Shown here piece after piece: positions 9,998 through 17,863 of a stretch of 17,863 nt of DNA. Position numbers and translations under genes: made by a program. The notes beneath the pieces were generated by a model that was not told the DNA's origin, made no database searches, and saw only the letters and a list, made by a program, of their open reading frames with translations. Position 1 is the stretch's first letter, and each line of letters starts with the position of its first letter. The DNA lies in the NCBI GenBank assembly GCA_015499985.1, contig JAAAUF010000698.1, positions 4,282 through 22,144 on the forward strand, written 5' to 3'. The stretch is from Haplosporangium gracile. Its lineage: Eukaryota > Mortierellomycota > Mortierellomycetes > Mortierellales > Mortierellaceae.

Positions 9998-12900
9998 ATG
10001 GCTGGCTCAACAGACGTCCTCATGGCAGACCAAACATCGACTCTGATGCTCACAGACGACTCATTCCAGGATCCAGCTGCTGCTGCAACAGCCTCGAGCA
10101 CCAGCAGTGGTGGTGTGCCTGACTTTGTGAAAAAGCTTTACCGTATGCTCGAAGAAAAAGAACACGACCCTATCGTCTCGTGGGGCAAGTCAGGCGAGAC
10201 CTTTGTCGTCAAGGAGCCCAACGAGTTTGCCAAAGTCATCCTTCCCAAGCACTTCAAGCACAACAATTTTGCCTCCTTTGTTCGTCAGCTCAACAAGTAC
10301 GACTTTCACAAGATCAAAACTACAGAGGATGCCGCCAGACCTTATGGCGACCAGGTAACCATTGTCTTGCCTACACATTCTTGCTCTCTTCCCCTCTTGT
10401 TTGCAATTGAAAATGAATTTTTTTTGGGTTGTTAACCTGTGCGTTTTATGGTCTTTGTTTTTCATCGGACCATTCATCAACTTAGGCATGGGAGTTTCAG
10501 CACCCAAAGTTTCAGGTTGATAAACGAGATCTGTTGGAAAACATCAAGGTAAAAAAAGTTAGAAACAGCGACGCCAACCAAGGCGTAACGCTGAGGGAGA
10601 AAACTTGTCCTCCGTTGGAGCTCGTTCACACAGCCCATTTCAATCCTTATGCTTTCATTCCCTTCAAGGTGTGCTAATATGGTTTAATTTGTTTAGCGCA
10701 AGACACCCACCAACAAGAAACTTTTGTCGATACCTTCTGGCTCTTCTCCTGACCATCAGTCGATCACATCAGAAGAGTGCCAGATGCAGCTGGACGACAT
10801 GCTCAAGTCTCAAACAAAGATGCAAGCAGAGCTCACGCAATGTGAAGCCAAGCTCAAGGCGCAAGACCAATTGATCCAGCAGCTCCTGGGGCTGCTCGGG
10901 TACTCTACTTCAGGTACCATCTTCGAATACATACATTTGTACATATGCTCCCTACCTTATTCGCTTTTGTTGCTTGTGCGGCGATGTTTCTCCTTTTTTT
11001 ATACCTTCTTATTCTTCTAGAGAATGCAGCCCTGTTTTTTTTATGTTGTCCCTCAGCCCTCGTGCTATTTTATTTTATCCGCCGCAAAGTACTAACTGAC
11101 GTTTCGTCTGTGCCTTTGTTGTACTTACTCTTATTCCATCCACCAGGTGACGGTACCTTAGCCAAGAACGAGTTTCAGACTGGAGTCGATTCTAAATTGT
11201 CATCAAAGACGACCAGCCCCACCTCTAGCCCGACCCAGCAGCAGAAGCAGCAACAACAACAATCACGCAAGGGCACCAAGCGTGCATCACCATATGAGAC
11301 TGTCGTCCAAGAGCAACAAACCGCCTTCAACTCGCCACCCCAATCCTCCACATCCTCCTCGTCATGTTCCCCACCACAATTGCACTCCATGCATCCTCCT
11401 GCAACATCCTCCTCTCTCCCTCTCATCGCCATCTCGACCGCAACGACCTCCTCTATACCTTCTTCGACTACCAACCCCACATCAACGAATTCAGCAACGA
11501 GTACTTCCACGCATCACTTTACACCAAAGTCTTCTTTTGGCCAAGAGACTTTCCAGCACCCGAGTATGTGCCAAGATCCCAGCTTGGGACTCCCTACCTT
11601 CCCTTTGAGCCAGTTGACGACCAAGAAGCAAGGCGACGCTGTTGTAAAGCAGCCCGTCCCCAAGACAGCAGCGAAATCTACCGCCAAACAGCAGCGCGCC
11701 TTGGCACAGAAGCAACAGCAGGAGCAACGGATACAGCAACAAAAGGAGGAAAAGCAGCAACAACAGCAACAGCAGTATATCACAGATGTCATCTCAAACG
11801 ACAACAGTCTGACTCTTCAACGGTCAAATATGGTCATCCCCAGCTGGGCCATGCCGCCCAAGGTCTTGCTGGTCGATGATGACGATACCTGCCGGCGACT
11901 GAGCTCACGGCTCTTGCAGATCTTTGGATGTCCCTTTGATGTTGCCGAGGACGGCATGGCCGCTGTCGGAAAGATGTCCCACCAGAAATACGACATTGTC
12001 CTCATGGTATGTTTTTTTTTCTTGCAAGGAGAGAAAAACATTGGCAAGTGATAACAGTGCACACATGCATGTAATTAATGCTAATTAATTTTTTCTCTTT
12101 CGTTCTTTCTTTCTTCTTTCTTTCCTGCAAACCCCTATCCCAATTGCTTACGTACATTATCTAGGACATTGTGATGCCCAAGCTGGATGGAGTTTCGGCA
12201 ACGACACAGATTCGCCAGTTTGACGCCATGACGCCCATCATCAGTATGACCTCCAACACTACCAACAACGACATCATGACCTACTTTGCCAACGGAATGA
12301 ACGATATTCTGGCCAAACCCTTTTCCAAGGCTGGTCTGTTGAACATGTTGGAGAAGCACTGCCAACATCTGCGGCATCTCAAGATGGGCACTGGACTCTT
12401 GCCTATTCCTCCGTCATCCTCAGCAGTTGGAGCTAGTTCAGGATCGGGAACTGTGGAAGGTCAGGATGAGACGACACGATTACAGATCCTGTATCACTCT
12501 GGTACGGGTGATGTCAACGCGAATGGTGGAGCTGGAGGGAACGATAGCATGGATCTCTATCAGGTCGGCGGGATCCAACTTGTAAATAGTAACGAAAAGT
12601 CGGTTGGAAACACTGGAAACGGGACCGAGACCATGAGCATGGATCTGCAGATGGGCATGGGAGGCATGCTGATCCTGAACGGAGTCAATGGTACCGATCT
12701 GGCTTCCGGTGGTACTGCTGGTGGTGATGATGATAACGGAAACGCAGCGTCTCAGAACGGGTTCATGGCCAGTGCTGCTCAGATGCTCCAGCAGCAGCAG
12801 CAACAACATCACCAACAGCAGCAACAACAACATCAGCTTCATCAACAACAACAGCAACAGAGACCTCTCCAGCCTCAACAGCAGCAGCAGCAGGCGTTGC

Positions 12901-13511
12901 AAGACCAGCATCATGTGCAGATGATGAACTCTCACCACCGGAGCAGTCTGTCTTCGAACCTGATGGCCCAGCACACATCGATGGCCATGTCGATGCCCGG
13001 ATCATCGGCCTCTTCCTCTGCTGGTCTGATGTCTCCTATGCCGATTGCCAGTGGACCCGGTGCCGCTTTTTCCACAGCTGGTTCTGGAGCCTCGATGATG
13101 TACACATTCGCGCCCGTCAGCAGCAGCCCCATGGACCCTCTTGGCACACAGCAGCATCATCACCATCACCAACAACAACAACAACACCATCACCAGATGC
13201 AACAACAACAGCAGCAGCAGCAGCAGCAGCAGCAACAGCAGTTTGGGAACGTGATGCACCCTCCCTCGCATATGCCATTGTACCACCACCCTACAGGAGC
13301 GACCATGACACTGATGTCGATCAAGACGGAGGGTGGGTTGATGGGTCAACCAGGCAGCAACGGAGGCGTACCCCAGATGATCAGCCACCATCATGTTGCT
13401 ATGACGTTGGGTCATCCTGTTGACTTTGGTGATGCCCTTGGAGCTGGTGGTTTGAGTAGCATGGATATGGATCCTCGTCGCAAGCGCGCCAAGATTGAAG
13501 TCATTGAGTAA
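9998..13511 (+). CDS. skn7: Skn7/Prr1-type HSF-domain response-regulator transcription factor
   Basis: Five exons: 9998-10354, 10486-10548, 10697-10913, 11147-12006 and 12165-13511, predicting 947 residues. All introns are GT-AG. Residues 40-142 are an HSF DNA-binding domain with the Skn7-like recognition segment NFASFVRQLNKYDFHK (91-106) and WEFQHPKF after intron 1. Residues 165-207 form a heptad-like coiled coil, probably for oligomerisation. A Ser/Thr/Pro- and Gln-rich linker (Gln runs at 243-251 and 416-422) leads to a receiver domain from about 449 to 565: acidic D456/D457, phospho-acceptor D500, switch T528 and K550 in LAKPF. The tail (566-947) is rich in Gln, His and Met and has a SUMO-type site IKTE and a basic RRKRAK at 937-942. 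In yeasts this family receives phosphate from the Sln1-Ypd1 relay and controls oxidative, osmotic and cell-wall stress genes in the nucleus. At 947 residues it is longer than budding-yeast Skn7 (622), because of the linkers. The start is the first ATG after a long ATG-free leader; +4 is G but -3 is T, so the context is only moderate. Confidence 0.93.
10355..10485 (+). other. Intron 1 of the Skn7-type gene
   Basis: GTAACC to CTTAG, 131 bases, phase 0. It splits the HSF domain between GDQ and AWEFQHP; joining restores the family's continuous sequence. If retained, the frame stops at 10433-10435. Confidence 0.9.
10549..10696 (+). other. Intron 2 of the Skn7-type gene
   Basis: GTAAAA to TTTAG, 148 bases, phase 0, with a branch-like TGCTAAT at 10672-10678. 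It separates LLENIK from RKTPTNKK, which are contiguous in Skn7 proteins. The frame stays open for 42 codons into the intron before a TAA. Confidence 0.88.
10914..11146 (+). other. Intron 3 of the Skn7-type gene
   Basis: GTACCA to CACCAG, 233 bases, phase 1. A perfect TACTAAC branch site lies at 11090-11096, 50 bases before the acceptor. Retention would add a Leu/Phe-rich tail after the coiled coil and stop at 11018-11020, leaving a protein without the receiver. Confidence 0.88.
12007..12164 (+). other. Intron 4 of the Skn7-type gene, directly before the phospho-acceptor codon
   Basis: GTATGT to ATCTAG, 158 bases, phase 0, with TGCTAAT at 12079-12085. The exon before it ends YDIVLM and the exon after it begins DIVMPKLDG, whose first Asp is the predicted phospho-acceptor D500. 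Retention stops at 12049-12051 and removes that residue. Confidence 0.92.
12789..12893 (+). repeat. CAG/CAA/CAT repeat coding Gln/His tract
   Basis: In exon 5 of the Skn7-type gene this codes residues 708-742, mostly Gln with scattered His, Leu and Pro. CAG and CAA are mixed, which tends to stabilise repeat length. Gln-rich segments are common in fungal activation domains. Confidence 0.85.
13149..13241 (+). repeat. CAG/CAA/CAC repeat coding Gln/His tract
   Basis: This codes residues 828-858: two Gln, five His, five Gln, three His, then Gln-Met and 14 Gln (845-858). The longest pure CAG run is eight units at 13209-13232 and is the likeliest place for length variation between strains. Confidence 0.85.
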
Positions 13512-13640
13512 CTGGTTGGATGTTTGTTGTCTTTATTTTTTCTTTTTCTTCACATTGTATTTGTAGCACTTCATTCATAGTTTTGTTGTAGTATCAAAAA
13601 GTGTTATAACAATAACACATCACAACAATATATATTCTAT
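13512..13640 (+). terminator. 3' UTR of the Skn7-type gene with small hairpin
   Basis: After the TAA at 13509-13511 the sequence turns AT-rich. A 7-bp stem (GTGTTAT 13601-13607 with ATAACAC 13612-13618, loop AACA) is followed by an AT-rich stretch with ATATATAT. This is a plausible 3'-end region, but I see no canonical AATAAA, and the cleavage site is not determined. Confidence 0.35.
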
Positions 13641-14127
13641 TGATATCTTGGACAGAGGCTGTCAAGAGCTTGTATTTGAGGGGCAATGGGTGGTGATTGT
13701 CTCTGTTTACACTTTTTGACTACCAATTTTTGCTGGGCTGGTGCATCTTTTTTTCTTTCTTTCTTTTCATCCTTTTCTTGTCTTTTTTCTCATTCTCCAA
13801 CACACTCACAAAAAAAAAGTTCGGTCTTTCAGCGCCCCTCGATTCTCTTTTTTTTTCTCACTTTGACATGAGAATTTGAATGTGCATCGACATCCCTAGC
13901 CGGCAGAAACAGTTGCGACATCATCTCTTCATTGGCGGTCTAAAAAATACAACACTTTTTTTTTTTGCAAACAAATTTCATAAAATCAATACACCGATAG
14001 TTTCGATATTTTTTCTTTGTATCCCAGGTTCATCTTCTTTTTCACCCTCAAAAAGGATTAGGATAACATCATCGTGGAACATATCGTTGTCCCAAGTTTA
14101 CATTTTTGTTTTTACCAACGGCGAGTG

Positions 14128-14153
14128 TTTTTTTTTTTTTTTTTTTTTTTTTT
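14128..14153 (+). repeat. 26-base T homopolymer
   Basis: An uninterrupted T run, the longest homopolymer in the window. Its length in the assembly may be inexact. Confidence 0.9.
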
Positions 14154-14343
14154 CGAACCACCCGTTCTCGAGCCTTATCTAACGAATCCAAACTCACATC
14201 GAAAATCATTTTCCTTACTGCTATTCGCTCTCTCTCTTCTTGTTCACCCTTCATCAAGGTCGAAGAGAGTCGCTCCATTTTGCATCAACGCTTCGGCATA
14301 TATCTCGTTAGTTGGTCTCGATCCTTCACGTCCTAATTTGAAA

Positions 14344-14358
14344 GGGGGGGAGGGGGGG
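14344..14358 (+). repeat. G-quadruplex motif G7-A-G7
   Basis: Seven G, one A, seven G, then AGG. This can be read as four GGG runs with three one-base loops, the most compact form of the quadruplex rule. Confidence 0.65.
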
Positions 14359-14848
14359 AGGAAGAGTTTCAATTATCCACAAAGTCTACTCATCTTTATC
14401 AATCGCCCACTCTTCCTTTCACCTTCATCATGGCGGAATGATTAGCTAGTTTTTGCATTTTCGCACTGACCATCGGCCATCTCTCAGTTTTCCGTCTCAA
14501 CCCACCTAGTTTCATTACATCAACATCCACAAATCGACAATCTACAAAAGAAAGTACAATACCAGCCTAGCATTAATACCAAAACTCTCGGGTGTATCGC
14601 CTCCTCCTTCCTCATCTGTCACCGACTTGAAAAAAAAAACACGCACACATACACATCATAACTTTTAAGTCGTTATCACGCTCCTTCAATTTCTATTTGT
14701 CTCAATACTCACCATTTTTCGAAACAGTGAATCGCCCAGAATTATTAAAAACCTATTCCGAATCGTGAGTTTAATTCGACCTTAAAAAAAAAAAAAAAGA
14801 GTCAATGAATCGTCGCTAATTAAAGCTGTTCACAACCCCAGCACGGAC

Positions 14849-15957
14849 CTACACCAGCAGGGACGTGTGAATAAACCGATACTGAACACCAGCTCGAGTC
14901 AAAGGTCTAGACTCACGTAGGAATGCCAGCTCGGGGACGAAGACCAAAGGAATCTGGACTTCCATGTACCACCATCTCTTCTTAGGGTGAACTGCACAGT
15001 TGAGTTTCCGTCCTGCTCTCGGTAGATAGCTTGCGGAGAGCTTCTTCAAGAAATCAAAAACTGCGTCTGAAAATCCGTCTTGGAGCATTTCTTCTAGCAC
15101 CTCCATCATCTCACCTTCCATATTCATCGACAACTGCCTTAATCTGCTAATGCGGCTCCACTCATCAAAGAAAAACTGATAGAGAGAAAGGCGGGACTCT
15201 TTGATGCTGACGAGGTCAATTGTGACCTTGACAATGGTGGGTAGGGTCTTGAGCTCAACTATCAGCATAAATGGGTTCTTGATCAGCTCCATCAAATTGG
15301 AGACCGCCTCCAGCTTGCCCAAATACTTCTCCAAGCTCCAGATAGGTCTTTCGTCAAGCTGTTCATGTATCTTTATCTCTTGCACAAATTGCTTGACGTA
15401 GACACTGATCTGTTCGCTCGAGGAGGGGACTATCACGGCTTCTTGGAAGAGATGAGGCGTTGGCGGCTTGGAGGCTGTGGTTGAAATCGGTCTCGATAGT
15501 CCTGACTGAGATAGATGCTCCTACAACTGATAACCATCTTTGTGTCCCACTACTGAGGACGGTTGAGGAAGTTTGTCGAGTTTAGGGCGAGTGGACTCTC
15601 GTCGTAACTATCGCAGATGATGATGAGTTGTCGGTTCTCCTTTAGGTACTGAATGCCGTCCTCGTAAAAGCTGTTGGTCCGCAGGTGCTTCGATATCAAC
15701 TTCCTTTGTGGCTTCCCGATGGTGAGGAGACTGATGAAAAGTGAGATGGGGTCACCCTGCTTGTATACTCTCAACAGCTCCTGTTCAAGGTGCCTATTAA
15801 ATATCGACTTCCCAGCTCTTGAATCTCTCATGACGAAGAATGCCTGTTTATCACTCGACAGAAACTCCTTGGTCTTGGCCATTAAAGGGAGAGCGCTTAC
15901 GTCGGATACCTGGGTACAGCTCTTGGCATGCGGAGGAACATAGATAGGTTGAGCGTA
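14849..15957 (-). pseudogene. Decayed NACHT/STAND NTPase core
   Basis: Reading on the - strand, 15957 down to 15550 codes YAQPIYVPP, a Walker A remnant RDSRAGKS (about 15807-15830; the first Gly of the P-loop is replaced by Arg), then NRHLEQELLRVYKQGDPISL and a Walker B LIIICDSYDES (about 15595-15627). A TAG at 15550-15552 breaks the frame, but the same frame continues with WDTKMVISCRS and DYRDRFQP. A frameshift near 15455-15485 then moves to another frame, LFQEAVIVP through KNPFMLIVELKTLP, ending RFIHTSLLV and TAG at 14849-14851. The order of motifs fits the NACHT NTPases I know from Mortierella-type fungi, which normally continue into pentapeptide and WD40 repeats; those are absent. An in-frame TGA lies just upstream (15958-15960). 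Live members are thought to act as signalling or self/non-self switch ATPases. This copy should be inactive. Confidence 0.8.
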
Positions 15958-16066
15958 TCATTCCAAGCGAGCGGCAATCAGTTTATATATATATCGTCCT
16001 CAAGAGCGGCGGCCGAGAAAATCTGAGGGAAGGTTGAATAAGTGGGCGCGTGCTGAGTGACCACAT

Positions 16067-16279
16067 TCATTGTGATGTCGTCTGGTATGGTGGATGCATT
16101 GTCACTCGGCACATGTGTGCTGCTGAAGGATTCCTGTTGGTTGTGGATATTCTCGACATCAGAGTCGTCCTTGGCAAGGCAGTCTCCTTGACATTTGTCT
16201 CTAGATTGCTAAAACCAGGTTCACCTTCACGAGTTGCCTCTCTGCTCAAAGGACGTTTGAACTTGCGATCATTGTCCAT
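16067..16279 (-). pseudogene. Possible N-terminal piece of the same NACHT gene
   Basis: A 70-codon frame starts at an ATG with a good context (A at -3, G at +4) and reads MDNDRKFKRPLSREATREGE, then a Ser/Thr-rich, basic, disordered-looking stretch with STTNRNPS. It lies about 110 bases upstream of the NACHT core on the same strand. A Lys/Arg/Ser/Thr-rich start followed by a TTNR-like segment is what I recall of N-termini in this family, but the match is from memory and weak. After its TGA at 16067-16069, another frame stays open through TYSTFPQ down to about 15990. If correct, several hundred codons between this part and the NTPase core have been deleted. Confidence 0.35.
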
Positions 16280-16879
16280 GCTGAAGGCTCTAAGCAGATA
16301 TATGACAGAGTAAAAAGGTAAGCAAGAAAATACAAGAGTGGAGCTAAGTAGAGAAAACAGTAAACAGCAGGGGTCATTGTTTCCCTACTTTGTATGTCAC
16401 TCTTTGCTCCTGTTGTAATGTATTTGTTATGTGTGCGAGAGAGGTTGGTTCTCGAGTCAGACTGAGTTATGGTAGGCGTTCCTTGTTTGTATTGGCACAA
16501 AGGAGAGAGACCTGTTTTCGGGTGTCCCGACGTGCTGTTGAGGAAACCATGGAGTCGTCAGTATTTGTGAGGACAAGGGAGAACGAACTTGAGAACTTGA
16601 AGAGGTGACTGGTTTTCTTTCCACGCAAGTTTGGTGTTGGTAAAAGGACACCTTTTTGTGTTTGTTGCTGTCTTAGGCTGGGAGGTGTAAGAGGGAGAAT
16701 AAAGAGCGAGAAGAGTTGAATGAAAGGGGAGAGGAGTGAATCCTTCTTCTGGTCAAGAATGTGAATGAAATAATGCGTTGATATTGATGTTGATGTTTAC
16801 GAAGTTGGGGCGGCGTAGGGCGATGGCCCATATCGCATATCACATTCACGGTTAAATGTAACAACTGAAAATTAGTTAA
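16280..16879. other. Gene-free stretch
   Basis: I see nothing coding here. It may hold the promoter of the NACHT relic (which would read leftward from 16279), with an AT-rich CATATAT element near 16299-16305, but that is only position-based. The right part (16680-16790) is purine-rich on the + strand. Confidence 0.45.
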
Positions 16880-17106
16880 TTGATTTTCTTTTGTGAACCC
16901 ATCATCCAGACCACAGTAGCCTCACTCACCGCTTGCTCAACAACAGGCAAAACCATGAGCGACATGTAAAGAGAGAAAGGTACATATGTGATCACCGAAG
17001 AGTGATCAGCGAACAACTGATGCAGTTGATCATCCAGGAGGATTGGGCCGAATTCAAGTACTATCACCAGCTAGGAATAAAGATCAATGTCAGGCGTAGT
17101 CAATGA
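16880..17106 (+). pseudogene. Protein-like fragment, possibly spliced, family unknown
   Basis: The + frame from 16880 reads EPIIQTTVASLTACSTTGKT then MSDM and stops at TAA. Removing a GT-AG segment at 16966-17009 (GTAAAG to ATCAG, 44 bases) joins it in frame to EQLMQLIIQEDWAEFKYY, HQLGIKINVRRSQ and TGA at 17104-17106. The residues look like ordinary soluble protein, unlike the composition-driven frames nearby. There is no ATG upstream in frame after the stop at 16877-16879; an acceptor-like CCAG at 16906-16909 could mark an earlier intron. I do not recognise the family. It may be the end of a gene or a transposon remnant, and 44 bases is short for an intron. Confidence 0.3.
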
Positions 17107-17863
17107 AATCGGAGCAAAGAATGACGCCGCTTGTTTTTCGACCGTTTATCTCCTGCATGTTCACTTTCAAGGGCCTGCCATGCGCTTTTCTTGCGAGAGC
17201 GTTTTTTTCTATTCGAGTTGAGCGCCCCGCTCCCTTGAATTGCTTGACATGGACTCTTGACCTTTTTTTTTTAGAAGAGAATGTCTTCAGAACACAAAGC
17301 ATCGACAACGCGACCTCGAATCGAATTCTAATGAAGCAAGGATTTAAAAAGCCGACATCGAAGGATCTGCTGCTTCCCCTGTCGTCAACTCCCTTCACTT
17401 TCATCTTCACTTTCGCCTCAGTCTGTATCCATTGGGCTCGCCACGTCAGTTTTTGTTAACTTTAAAGACTGTGCGTGTGGTGGTTGACGCCTTCCCCTAT
17501 CGATATCAATCAATCTATTTTTTGTTCACTTTGATATGTGGCGTTTTCATGCTCACCACATGTAACGCATTTTATTCACAATACCTACTCATTCGTCCTT
17601 TCATTGGCGTATTCCCAATCACGACTGACAATCCACCTCCAGATCACTACCCTCGCGTCCATCGAGCTTGCACTGTCCAAACAGATCATTATGGTATAAA
17701 GGATGATTTATTATAAGCGACGATACAAACTGGACGAGAGAACGACCCCCACAAGCCATGGCACAACCGGACTCATTCACCCTCTCGTCAGGGCGCCGCT
17801 ACTAAATGAGGATTCAGCGTTCGATATGCGCCTACGATATCCGGCTCGTTCTCGGAGGGGGGG
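17107..17863. other. Unassigned right end
   Basis: Frames are open on both strands at 17090-17410 (106 codons on -, ending SGVILCSDFIDYA; 118 codons on +) but neither matches a family I know, and they overlap in opposite directions, so at most one is real. The 17432-17716 + frame has a hydrophobic segment (YFLFTLICGVFML) but starts from a non-ATG codon. No feature is supported here. Confidence 0.4.

Larger units (their letters stand above)
13641..14848. other. Intergenic stretch between the Skn7-type gene and the NACHT relic
   Basis: No coding frame has protein-like composition on either strand. It holds T-rich tracts (near 13750-13790 and 13850), the 26-base T run and G-rich motif listed separately, and a 15-base A run at 14784-14798. 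The genes on either side are convergent, so this is shared 3' flank. Confidence 0.55.

Noticed and set aside
10549..10668. Alternative exon 2 extended by 40 open codons to a GT at 10669
   Set aside because: It would leave an intron of only 28 bases and interrupt the NIK-RKTP junction that is continuous in Skn7 proteins.
12480..13415. Long minus-strand frames rich in Leu and Val opposite exon 5
   Set aside because: They are antisense readings of the CAG/CAA repeats and of the well-supported Skn7-type coding strand.
14128..14153. T26 run as the poly(A) tail of a minus-strand retroelement
   Set aside because: It is about 700 bases from the relic, and no reverse transcriptase, endonuclease or target-site duplication is visible.
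14784..14798. A15 run beside the NACHT relic as a retrogene poly(A) tail
   Set aside because: The relic reads on the - strand, so a tail would appear as T on the + strand. The A run has the wrong orientation.
1..17863. CRISPR arrays, bacterial operons, rRNA genes or intact transposons
   Set aside because: No regularly spaced repeats, no ribosomal RNA signatures, and no transposase or reverse transcriptase motifs on either strand. The gene structure is eukaryotic.

Overview
The window looks like genomic DNA from an early-diverging filamentous fungus, most likely Mucoromycota and probably Mortierellaceae. The evidence is a spliced gene with fungal-type introns (one carries a perfect TACTAAC branch site), an Skn7/Prr1-type HSF plus response-regulator protein found in fungi, and the decayed remains of a NACHT NTPase of the kind I associate with large families in Mortierella-like genomes. 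The organism call is inference from family knowledge, not from a database match.

Layout: positions 1 to about 9,997 hold no gene I can support. This is a long low-complexity stretch of purine-only or pyrimidine-only tracts, A/T homopolymers, CA/TG and CAA/CAACC microsatellites, several G-quadruplex-type motifs and a few short palindromes. From about 8,580 it becomes strongly pyrimidine-rich on the + strand, and the last ~420 bases before the first gene contain no ATG, as expected of a fungal promoter and 5' leader. Positions 9,998-13,511 (+) are the one confident intact gene: a five-exon Skn7-type transcription factor of a predicted 947 residues. It has an HSF DNA-binding domain, a coiled coil, Ser/Thr- and Gln-rich linkers, a receiver domain with all key residues, and a long Gln/His/Met-rich tail ending in a basic cluster. 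Its expected partners, a Ypd1-like phosphotransfer protein and a hybrid histidine kinase, are not in the window.

Positions 13,512-14,830 are the 3' UTR and intergenic DNA with a 26-base T tract and a G-quadruplex motif. On the - strand, 16,279 to 14,849 holds a broken NACHT/STAND NTPase gene: a possible N-terminal piece, a large apparent internal deletion, then a recognisable NTPase core with a damaged Walker A, an in-frame stop and a frameshift, and none of the expected C-terminal repeats. Positions 16,880-17,106 (+) contain a short protein-like fragment that reads through only if a 44-base intron is removed; its family is unknown to me. The rest, to 17,863, has no supported feature.

I did not find a clearly new multi-gene system. 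The points most worth a second look are the AUG-less in-frame extension with a basic cluster before the Skn7-type start, the intron placed exactly before the phospho-acceptor Asp codon, the internally deleted NACHT relic, and the unusually long gene-free region upstream of the regulator.
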